Shown: one piece after another, positions 43,466 through 50,938 of the stretch
Layout: each line of letters begins with the position of its first letter
Numbering within the stretch: the first letter of the stretch is position 1
Virus record (IMG/VR): IMGVR_UViG_3300035156_000067
Span: 1 to 52,287 of that record
DNA from: a virus
Strand: one strand, 5' to 3'
Length of the DNA stretch: 52,287 nt
Made by a program: the position numbers and the translations under genes
The notes under the pieces: model-generated
What the model was told of the DNA's origin: nothing
Seen by the model: the letters and a program-made list of their open reading frames with translations, nothing else
Databases searched by the model: none

Positions 43466-44892
43466 TGGATCCCCGCGACTTCGAACAGGCCGCCGACCCG
43501 CTGACGGCCAACATGGAAGCCGAGACGGCGCTGCTGGGGATCCTGCTCTATGAGCCGACCGCGCACCGTGACGTGCAGGACCGGGTGACGGCTGAGGACT
43601 TCTCCGAGCCGTTCTTCCAACGCCTGTATGCCGCCATCGTCGAGAGTATCGCCGCCCACGGGCTGGCCGATACCGCCCTGCTGAGCGGTCGCCTGTCGTC
43701 CGATCCCGCATGGCAGGACTTTGGCGGCGCGAGCGGCCTCGGCGATATGATTGAGAAGGCCGGTAATCCGAAGCTGGCCGCCGACTACGCCCTGCAGATC
43801 GCTGATGCCGCACTGCGTCGCCGTTTGATCCGCATGGGGCAGGAGGCTATCGTCAGGGCTCGTTCCGACGAGCTGAGCGCCTTCGACGCCGTGGCGGCCA
43901 CCCGAACAGCCCTAGAGGATGCGGAGCGCGGCTCGGCGCCGGAAGACGCCCTGTTCGTCAATGCCCATGACGCAGCCCTGTCCCGTATGGACCGGCTAGA
44001 GATGGAAGTCGCGACCGGGAAGCCGAAGGGCATTCAGACGGGCATGTCCTGCTTCGACAAGCGGCTCGGCGGGTTCATGCCGGGTTCGGTCCTGATCCTT
44101 GCCGGTCGGCCAGGTATGGGAAAGACGGCGCTTCTCGGCAACGCCCTCTACGGCGCCGCAATCCGTAACCCGAACAAGCTGTTCGCGGGCTTCTCGCTCG
44201 AGATGGACACCGACCAGTTGAATGACCGCGCCCTATCGCGCCTCACCGAGAGCGAGTCGCAGCCGGTTTCATTCTCCGACATCGCCAAGGTGCTACCGCT
44301 CACGTCATTCGACATGCAGGCACTGCACCGGGCGAAGGGCTTCATACCCAAAAACCTGTGGCTACGAGACCGGGCGGGCGTGTCCGTGGAGGACGTGGCT
44401 CGCGCTGTCTGGGCCATGAAGCGCCGAGGGGACTTGGGCGCCATTGGCATCGACTATCTGCAGCTTATGCGCCGCCCTGCCCTCGCGGGCCGGAATGAGG
44501 CCAGCGCCATCGCCGAGATGACCGGCGCCCTGAAGAACCTCGCCCGCGAAGCCAAGATCACGATCCTGCTGCTGAGCCAGCTCAACCGATCGGTCGAGAG
44601 CCGGGACGATAAGCGGCCCATGCTGAGCGACCTGCGGGAGTCGGGCTCCATTGAGCAGGATGCCGACGCCGTCCTCTTCCCCTTCCGCGAGGTCTACTAC
44701 CTCCAGAAGGCCGAACCCAAGCCTGACCTCACCGGAATGAACGGCCCTCACTTCGAGTGGGAGATGCAGGTCGCGAACCTGCGCCGGCACATGGACGTCA
44801 TCATCGCCAAGAACCGCCATGGCTCCGAGGGCTCCGAGCCCATGGACTACCAGGCCGAAATCGACCTCATCATGGATCGGAGGGCCGCGTGA
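43462..44892 (+). CDS. dnaB-like: Replicative DNA helicase, DnaB-like
   Basis: The product is 476 residues. An N-terminal DnaB domain (AETALLGILLYEPTAHRDVQ) is followed by the RecA-like helicase core. Walker A is GRPGMGKT (about 213-220), Walker B lies in IGIDYLQLM, and the DnaB-type LSQLNRSVESRDDKRPMLSD then LRESGSIEQDAD segment carries the arginine finger region. Size is typical. It probably acts with the DUF1376 protein next to it at the phage origin. Confidence 0.92.
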   Translation: MMDPRDFEQAADPLTANMEAETALLGILLYEPTAHRDVQDRVTAEDFSEPFFQRLYAAIVESIAAHGLADTALLSGRLSSDPAWQDFGGASGLGDMIEKAGNPKLAADYALQIADAALRRRLIRMGQEAIVRARSDELSAFDAVAATRTALEDAERGSAPEDALFVNAHDAALSRMDRLEMEVATGKPKGIQTGMSCFDKRLGGFMPGSVLILAGRPGMGKTALLGNALYGAAIRNPNKLFAGFSLEMDTDQLNDRALSRLTESESQPVSFSDIAKVLPLTSFDMQALHRAKGFIPKNLWLRDRAGVSVEDVARAVWAMKRRGDLGAIGIDYLQLMRRPALAGRNEASAIAEMTGALKNLAREAKITILLLSQLNRSVESRDDKRPMLSDLRESGSIEQDADAVLFPFREVYYLQKAEPKPDLTGMNGPHFEWEMQVANLRRHMDVIIAKNRHGSEGSEPMDYQAEIDLIMDRRAA

Positions 44893-45818
44893 AGAAGGGC
44901 CAGAACTTTTACCGCCGTGATCCGTCCAAGGCGCTGTCAGGCATGATCGGTCTGAGCCTAGAGGAACGCGGCGTCTACAACACCGTCCTCGACCTGCTGT
45001 ACATGACATGGCGTCCCGTCGAAGACGACCGGCGCTTCATCGCCAACTGGTGCGGCTGCGCTGTCCAGAAACTGAACCCGGTCATCGTTCGCCTGATCGA
45101 GAAAGGGCGCCTCATCACCTTCGTCGAGGGCGGACGGACGTACCTGTCAGACGAGGCCTTCGAAGCCGAGCGCACGACCGTGAAAGGCGCTGCGACGACC
45201 CGCTCCGGAAGGGCTCAGGTCGAGGAGAAGTCAGAAGAAGTCGAGGAGAAGTCGGCAGGTGTCAGCCTAAACCCCGCAGTTCTCGATACCGAAACCGCCG
45301 AAAATCAATCGGTTACGCCCCTAGAGAAGAGTAGAGTAGAGAAGAATATACCCCCTAACCCCCAAGGGGGAAAACAGCGACGCCCCGAAACACCCATCCC
45401 CGATGGCTGCCCTAGCGCCGAGATCGTTGCCGCAATGCAGGCTGAGGCCCGGCAGGCTGGGGCAAACATCGATCTGACCCATGAGGGCCGACAGTTCCAC
45501 GACTGGTGGCTGGCCAAGGACGGGAGAAACCGGGATTGGGACGCCTGCTGGCGAACCTGGGCTCGCCGAGCGATCAAGGCCGCCCCCAAAACCGCTGCCG
45601 CAAACCTCACAAAGCCCTGTTCCGCTGGACAGGACGAGGTCTGGCGGCGACGCATTCGGGAGTTCAAGGCCAACCGCTTCTGGCCCGTCGACGATCTCGG
45701 TCCGCGCCCCGGCCACCCCGGCTGCAAGGCCCCCGTCCACGTCCTCAGCGACCTTGGCTTCAAGCCCGAACACGCCAACGACACCCCGCCCCTTCTCGCC
45801 AAGGATCAAGCCGCATGA
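44889..45818 (+). CDS. DUF1376 replication initiator-like protein
   Basis: The product is 309 residues from GTG 44889 (GTGA). The DUF1376 domain is residues 1-95 (NFYRRDPSKALSGMIGLSLE, then ERGVYNTVLDLLYMTWRPVE). A linker (100-185) is rich in Glu/Lys/Ser with a VEKNIPPNPQGGK end, and the C-terminal part (FHDWWLAKDGRNRDWDACW) is the helicase-binding-type domain of phage replication proteins. An AG-rich stretch and GC hairpin in the linker DNA may mark the origin. Confidence 0.82.
   Translation: MKKGQNFYRRDPSKALSGMIGLSLEERGVYNTVLDLLYMTWRPVEDDRRFIANWCGCAVQKLNPVIVRLIEKGRLITFVEGGRTYLSDEAFEAERTTVKGAATTRSGRAQVEEKSEEVEEKSAGVSLNPAVLDTETAENQSVTPLEKSRVEKNIPPNPQGGKQRRPETPIPDGCPSAEIVAAMQAEARQAGANIDLTHEGRQFHDWWLAKDGRNRDWDACWRTWARRAIKAAPKTAAANLTKPCSAGQDEVWRRRIREFKANRFWPVDDLGPRPGHPGCKAPVHVLSDLGFKPEHANDTPPLLAKDQAA
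45318..45376. other. Candidate replication origin inside the DUF1376 gene
   Basis: A purine-rich, AT-richer tract (45321-45350: AGAGAAGAGTAGAGTAGAG then AAGAATATA) is followed by CCCCC and GGGGG runs that can pair (45351-45355 with 45366-45370). Local composition is very different from the rest of the gene. Origins inside the initiator gene are known from lambda O. Recognition is by analogy only. Confidence 0.4.
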
Positions 45819-47236
45819 CCGCGATCATTCCCCGTTCGACAGTCGTCGAGTTGGAAGCGCACCGCGCTCGTGCGCTCGAGCTATACGCCACCGCATGGGA
45901 GGCGCTGGAAGCGGCAGGCCGGGCCCATGGTCAGGCCACCGTGAAGGGCGGAACAGGCGGAATGATCTTCTCGACCGGCCGCTATGGCGACGCGAAGCAC
46001 TACAGCGCCCTCGCCGACCGCGAGCCGTTCCTCGATGAGGCCCGCAAGCAGATCGATCGCGGCATGTGGGATCACCTGATCTTGTCGACGGGCATTGAGC
46101 GACTGATGGACAAGACCGAGCGGGACGCCTTCCGCGATCAGCTATCTAAGGATCCGCCACCCGCCACCGCCGACAACGTCTTGGCCACCTTCGAGCGGCT
46201 GGCTGGGGAAGCGGGCATGATCTTCGCCCGAGGTTTGGCGCTGGCGTTCAGCAAGCTCGACCGCCGGTTCCGCTCCCACGATGGGTTCAAGATCGGTGCC
46301 CGGGTCGTCTTCAACAGCGGGTTCTCCGATGGTCGCTGGAACTACTATTCGAAGCGGGACGAGCATCTGCGTGACGTCGAACGGTGCTTCTACGTCCTCG
46401 ACGGCAAGGTGCAGCCGGACCGCTCAGCGGGCATCGTCGGCACTGTGGACCTCGCCCGCCCCGCGCTCTGGGGGCCCCAGGCCTTTGAAGCTGAGGACGA
46501 ATACTTTCGGGTGAGGGTGTTCAAGAACGGCAACGTCCACGTCTGGTTCAAGCGCGACGATCTGGTGGAGAAGGTCAACCTCGTCCTCGCCGACCACTAC
46601 GGCGCCGTCTTGGGCGCAGGCTCCGATGCTGCCGAACGAACGCACGAACCGACACGCGAAATGGCGAAGAACTTCGGGTTCTTCGAGACGCCGCCCGCCG
46701 TCGTGGCCCGGGTGATCGAGGAGGCGTATCTGCAGTCGGGCATGACCGTGCTTGAGCCAAGCGCCGGAAAGGGCGCGCTCGCGATCCCCGCTGGCCGGGT
46801 GACGGGACATGTGGTCTGCGTCGAAGTTCAGCCTGATCTCTGCCTCGCACATTGCGGCATCCTCAGCCCCGACGTCCTGTCGTCCATTCATGCGGACTTC
46901 CTCGACATGACGCCCGAACGGCTGGGCTGGTTTGACCGGATCGTCATGAATCCTCCGTTCGACCGAGGGCGCGACGTCGACCATGTCACCCACGCCATGC
47001 GGTTCTTGAAGCCCGGCGGACGCCTCGTGTCGGTGATGTCGTCAGGCACCGAGTTTCGGGAAGACCGGAAGACGCAGGACTTCCGCGCCACGGTCGAGCG
47101 GTTTCGCGGCAGCTTCCGCGACCTGCCGCCGCTGTCGTTCGCCGAGAGCGGAACGAACGTGAACACCGTGATGGTGACAATCAACGCCCCACTCGCCGCC
47201 GCCAACGATCAGACCAGCCAAAAGGAAGCCGCATGA
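45815..47236 (+). CDS. DUF4942 domain adenine-type DNA methyltransferase
   Basis: The product is 473 residues from ATG 45815 (ATGA). The N-terminal half is a DUF4942-like domain (LALAFSKLDRRFRSHDGFKI, RCFYVLDGK, RVFKNGNVHVWFKRDDL). The C-terminal half is a Rossmann-type methyltransferase with motif I VLEPSAGKGAL (about residues 312-322) and motif IV NPPF (about 378-381). NPPF plus this order is typical of N6-adenine enzymes. It lies in the replication operon, so it is made early and could mark replicating phage DNA. Confidence 0.85.
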   Translation: MTAIIPRSTVVELEAHRARALELYATAWEALEAAGRAHGQATVKGGTGGMIFSTGRYGDAKHYSALADREPFLDEARKQIDRGMWDHLILSTGIERLMDKTERDAFRDQLSKDPPPATADNVLATFERLAGEAGMIFARGLALAFSKLDRRFRSHDGFKIGARVVFNSGFSDGRWNYYSKRDEHLRDVERCFYVLDGKVQPDRSAGIVGTVDLARPALWGPQAFEAEDEYFRVRVFKNGNVHVWFKRDDLVEKVNLVLADHYGAVLGAGSDAAERTHEPTREMAKNFGFFETPPAVVARVIEEAYLQSGMTVLEPSAGKGALAIPAGRVTGHVVCVEVQPDLCLAHCGILSPDVLSSIHADFLDMTPERLGWFDRIVMNPPFDRGRDVDHVTHAMRFLKPGGRLVSVMSSGTEFREDRKTQDFRATVERFRGSFRDLPPLSFAESGTNVNTVMVTINAPLAAANDQTSQKEAA

Positions 47237-48039
47237 CCTCCGCCCGCATCCGCCGCAAACGTCAGAACAAGCCGTCCGCACCCCGTCAGATCGGGGCGAA
47301 CGACAACGCCAGCCTGATCGCGAATGACAACGGGACGCCCCAGGTCATCCGAGGCGTGAAGCTGACCGACAACCAGCGCCACCGGATGAGTGTCGCCGAG
47401 GCCCGGCTCGCCACTGACGACCTCGGAAACCGGCGCCTTGGCCAGCGGATGATGGAATCACTCGAGGAGGAGATCGCGGCCAAGGGCGTGGCCAACGATG
47501 TCGAGAAGGCGCTCACCGAACGGCGCGGGCTCGAGGCGCTGCGGGGTTATGAGATCGGCGCGTCTCAGGTCGAGGGCGCAGTCGGGACGCCGAAGGTTAG
47601 CCGCGACGGGCTGGAGACCCTGCTGACGGCCAATGCGATCGACCGGAACCAGCATGCGGCCGGGCTCCGATACCGGAACGACTACGAGGCCATCGACCCC
47701 GAAAAGGGCCTGACCCCGCCTTCCATCGACCAGACCCGCAACATCGTCAGGGGAGGTGACGGCTATGCGCAGAAGCGCCGGGAGATCGAGGAGCGAGTGT
47801 TCGGCATCCACTGCATGATCTTCGGGATAGAGCCGCCGACGTCGAAGGAAGATCGGAGATCGCTCCCGGCCCTGCCCGCCGGACACCCTGCCATGAGGGC
47901 GATCCATGCCCTGAACCACATCGCTGGGCGTGGGGACAACCTCGGCGACATGACCACGTCAGGGTCGGTTAAGGCCCGGATCCGCGAGGACTTGATCTTC
48001 GGGCTCGATGCGTGCGCTATCGTCTACGGGCTGGAGTGA
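47233..48039 (+). CDS. Early-operon terminal protein, unknown (late regulator candidate)
   Basis: The product is 268 residues. A basic N-terminus (ARIRRKRQNKPSAPRQ) is followed by helices and a central SRDGLETLLTANAIDRNQHA then AGLRYRNDYEAI segment. That segment resembles an 'xxGL..L...G.I...Q..AGxRYR' motif seen in phage and host regulators. The C-terminus is helical. As the last gene of the early operon and ahead of terminase it is in the place of a late activator, but this is inference from position. Confidence 0.68.
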   Translation: MTSARIRRKRQNKPSAPRQIGANDNASLIANDNGTPQVIRGVKLTDNQRHRMSVAEARLATDDLGNRRLGQRMMESLEEEIAAKGVANDVEKALTERRGLEALRGYEIGASQVEGAVGTPKVSRDGLETLLTANAIDRNQHAAGLRYRNDYEAIDPEKGLTPPSIDQTRNIVRGGDGYAQKRREIEERVFGIHCMIFGIEPPTSKEDRRSLPALPAGHPAMRAIHALNHIAGRGDNLGDMTTSGSVKARIREDLIFGLDACAIVYGLE

Positions 48040-48042
48040 GCA

Positions 48043-48756
48043 ATGGTGAAGCGCTGCCGGATTTGTGGAGCACAGCCCACGGTGCGGGCCCACCTATTCC
48101 CACGCGCGCTCTCCAGCGACATCAGAGCTGGAGCCAAGCACGTCGTCGCGATCATGCCAGGGGCGCCTCGGCCAAAGTTCCACCAGTCGGGAGAGTGGAG
48201 CGACGAGATACTCTGCAGAGAGCACGAAGATGTCGCTCATGATTGGGAGGAATATGCGATCGAGTTTTCCCGTCGGTACAGAGCGTTCGCTCCGCCGCCA
48301 GGGGCTAATCTGAGCGTATCTGTTGCAAACCCCGACCCGGTGGCCCTCACGATGTTCGCCCACATCGTGGTCTGGCGTCACGCTGCCGCCTACTCCCACA
48401 TTGCGCGAGGCTTGGGACCATACTTCCTGCGTATCCAAGACGCGATATTCAGCGGTAAGCCACCCTTGGAAGTGGTTTTGATCGACCCTGGACACACTAA
48501 GGACGGAGCACGCGCGCGACTTGCAATCTGTCCAAGCCCTGGCCGACTGGCAGGCCGCCGCATCTTCCGCTTCGATATCGGAGGTCTCGGCTTCATCCTA
48601 CGGACCACCAATAAGCCGTTCGAGTGGCCTTTTGACGAAGGGTTCTCTGCCTCGCTCAACCCGCTTGTAGTTATCCAAAAGGACCCCCTCGATATCGGCC
48701 AGAACAAGTCCATCCGGAAATCAGTTCAGCAGGGTCGCTTGACACCGGAACGGTAA
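48043..48756 (+). CDS. Accessory protein with HNH-like zinc domain
   Basis: The product is 237 residues. The N-terminal CRICGAQPTVRAHLFPRAL (Cys5, Cys8, His-Leu-Phe-Pro-Arg) and later ILCREHEDVAHDW form a zinc-type domain resembling HNH proteins. The rest (about 95-237) is alpha/beta without motif. GGAG lies 7 nt before the ATG. The gene appears lower in G+C than its neighbours, breaks the ATGA chain and is followed by a 156-bp gap, so it may be a later insertion, perhaps an exclusion or defence gene. Confidence 0.65.
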   Translation: MVKRCRICGAQPTVRAHLFPRALSSDIRAGAKHVVAIMPGAPRPKFHQSGEWSDEILCREHEDVAHDWEEYAIEFSRRYRAFAPPPGANLSVSVANPDPVALTMFAHIVVWRHAAAYSHIARGLGPYFLRIQDAIFSGKPPLEVVLIDPGHTKDGARARLAICPSPGRLAGRRIFRFDIGGLGFILRTTNKPFEWPFDEGFSASLNPLVVIQKDPLDIGQNKSIRKSVQQGRLTPER

Positions 48757-48912
48757 CATGCGCACAAGCCCATAGCGCAAGACGCGCCCCAGACCGGCCC
48801 CAGCCCTCGCGGCGGGGTCGTTTCTCGTTCTAGACCCCGTCCATACTCGGCGCTTCGGCAATGGTTGGCTCGGGAGGATGGAGCGCGAAAGCCCGTATAA
48901 GCCGGAGGCCCG
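48757..48912 (+). other. Pre-terminase intergenic region
   Basis: This gap holds a GC-rich hairpin (CCCC-A-GCC pairing with GGC-GGGG at about 48798-48817) followed by a short TCGTTTC stretch, possibly a weak terminator. The last 60 bp must contain the late promoter or packaging start. No direct repeats like pac or cos recognition boxes are obvious. CCGGAGG provides the ribosome site of the small terminase gene. Confidence 0.45.
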
Positions 48913-49362
48913 ATGACCCGAGAGATCGAGTTTGATCAGGTCGTGGCAGACTACATCTGCGAACACATCGCCGACGGTCGCAGCCTCCGCTCCATCTGCG
49001 GCGATACCGGGATGCCCGCCAAGTCGACGGTCTTCAAGTGGCTCGGTGCGGTCAAGGACTTCTCGGACCAGTACGCCCGCGCCCGCGAGGCCCAGGCTGA
49101 CAGCTACGCCGACGACATCGCCGACATCGCCGACGACAAGGCCCTCGAGCCCAATGACCGCAAGGTTCGCATCGATGCTCGGAAGTGGCTGGCCGGAAAG
49201 CTGCGCCCCAAGGTGTACGGCGACCGGCAGCAGCACGAACACGCTGGCCCCAACGGCGGCGCTATCCCCTTCGCCAACATGACCCGCGAAGAACGTCAGG
49301 CCCGGATCCGAGAGTTGCAGGAGCGACGCGAACGTGGCGCTGACGGATCAGGAGGAAGTTGA
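48913..49362 (+). CDS. terS: Terminase small subunit
   Basis: The 149-residue product has an N-terminal HTH (ADGRSLRSICGDTGMPAKST, then VFKWLG), a helical oligomerisation part (YARAREAQADSYADDIADIA) and a KVYGDRQQHEHAGPNGG end typical of this family. It should bind phage DNA at the packaging start. GGAGG precedes the ATG. It overlaps the large subunit gene by 29 bp. Confidence 0.9.
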   Translation: MTREIEFDQVVADYICEHIADGRSLRSICGDTGMPAKSTVFKWLGAVKDFSDQYARAREAQADSYADDIADIADDKALEPNDRKVRIDARKWLAGKLRPKVYGDRQQHEHAGPNGGAIPFANMTREERQARIRELQERRERGADGSGGS

Positions 49363-50938
49363 GCTACTCGCCCTCCTAGAGGCCCAGACAGAAGACGACC
49401 ATCGCGAGGCCGAGCGCGAACGCATCGAAGCCGAGGCTGGAGGATGGGAAGCCGAGAAGGCAAAATGTGCTGCCGATCCGCTCTACTGGTTCGACCGCTA
49501 CGCATGGACCTACGACCCTCGCCTCGTCGGTAAGCCCGGCGGCGCATTCGTCCCCTTCAAGCTCTGGCCTCGGCAGCGTGACTTCATCCTGTGGCTGAAG
49601 GCCCGGGTAGACGCCGCTGAGGAAGGCCTCGGGGAAAAGAGCCGGGACGTCGGGGTCACCTACCTATGCGGCGGGTTCGCGCTCTGGGCCTGGCTGTTCG
49701 TCCCCGGGTTCAAGTCCACCTTCGGCAGTCGCAAGGTCGATTACGTCGACAAGAAAGACGACCCCGACAGCATCTTCGCCAAGGTGCGGATCATGCTGTA
49801 CCGGCAGCCGGCGCAGTTCCTTCCAGCGGGCTTTAACCGGACCCAGCACGACAACTACATGCGGATCACCAACCCGGAGACGGGCTCGGTCATCACGGGT
49901 GAAGGCGGCGAGGACATGGGCCGGGGCGGTCGCTCCTCCATGTACGTGGTCGATGAGGCGGCCTTCGTCGCCAACGCCGAAACGGTCGAGAAGGCACTTT
50001 CCGGCAACACCGATTGCGTGATCTGGGTCTCGTCGGTCAACGGGATGGGCAACCTGTTCGCCCGCAAGCGTCACTCAATCCTCAAGCCCCACCAGATATT
50101 CCGCCTTCACTGGCGCGACGACCCCCGCAAGACCGAGGAATGGGCCGCCGCCAAGCAGGCCAGCTTCTCAGACCCGACGACATGGGCCTCGGAATACGAC
50201 ATCGACTACAGCGCCTCGGTCGAGGGCATCTGCATACCGGCCATATGGGTCGAGAGCGCGAAACGGCTGGCGGCTCTGGAGCCACGGCTTACCCCGTCGA
50301 ACCAAGGCGTCACCGGCCTCGACGTCGGCGCGGGCAAGTCCAAGTCGGTCGCCATCACGCGGCGGGGCCCGTTTGTCGAAACACCCCGTTCACGCGGCGA
50401 GCCGGACACGACAGAGACTGCCCATTGGGGTCTTGAGACGGCGAAGGATCACGGGGCCGCCTTCCTCAACTTCGATGCCCCGGGCGTCGGCGCTGGTGTG
50501 GCCTCGGCTCTGAAGCACAACCCGGTCGCGGGCCTCACAGTTTCGGCGGTCAACACCGGCCTGCCCCCGACCAAACGAATCTGGCCCGATGGCCGGACCT
50601 CGGAAGAGATGTTCGGCAACTCCAAGGCCGAAGTCTGGTGGCTCTGCCGCACGGCACTCCAGCGGACACACGAACACGTCGCCTTCCTCGATGGCAAAGC
50701 CAACGGCGTCGAACACAGCGTCACCGATCTGCTGGCCCTCACCTCAGGTGACCGGGAAAGCGACGCCCTCAACCTCCAGCTCTCGCTGGTGAAGTGGGGC
50801 CGCAACGAGAAGGGCAAGATCGTGATCGAAACGAAAGACGCCCTGAAGCGCCGCGGCATCGCATCGCCTGACTATGCGGACGCGCTGATGCTGACGTACG
50901 TCGACACGAAGCCCACCTACAGCCTGGCCAACGTCTGA
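49334..50938 (+). CDS. terL: Terminase large subunit
   Basis: The product is 534 residues from GTG 49334. The ATPase part has a variant Walker A (GEKSRDVGVT, about 96-105) and Walker B (MYVVDEAAF, about 198-206). The nuclease part has GLDVGAGKSKS, an LNFDAPGVGAG strand and a SPDYADALML close with the last acidic residues. The KSRxxGxT form of Walker A is common in this branch. It is coupled to the portal gene by TGATG. Confidence 0.93.
   Translation: MALTDQEEVELLALLEAQTEDDHREAERERIEAEAGGWEAEKAKCAADPLYWFDRYAWTYDPRLVGKPGGAFVPFKLWPRQRDFILWLKARVDAAEEGLGEKSRDVGVTYLCGGFALWAWLFVPGFKSTFGSRKVDYVDKKDDPDSIFAKVRIMLYRQPAQFLPAGFNRTQHDNYMRITNPETGSVITGEGGEDMGRGGRSSMYVVDEAAFVANAETVEKALSGNTDCVIWVSSVNGMGNLFARKRHSILKPHQIFRLHWRDDPRKTEEWAAAKQASFSDPTTWASEYDIDYSASVEGICIPAIWVESAKRLAALEPRLTPSNQGVTGLDVGAGKSKSVAITRRGPFVETPRSRGEPDTTETAHWGLETAKDHGAAFLNFDAPGVGAGVASALKHNPVAGLTVSAVNTGLPPTKRIWPDGRTSEEMFGNSKAEVWWLCRTALQRTHEHVAFLDGKANGVEHSVTDLLALTSGDRESDALNLQLSLVKWGRNEKGKIVIETKDALKRRGIASPDYADALMLTYVDTKPTYSLANV

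Noticed and set aside
45506-45814. N-terminal extension of the DUF4942 methyltransferase
   Set aside because: It overlaps the conserved C-terminal domain of the DUF1376 gene. ATG 45815 in an ATGA overlap is the better start.
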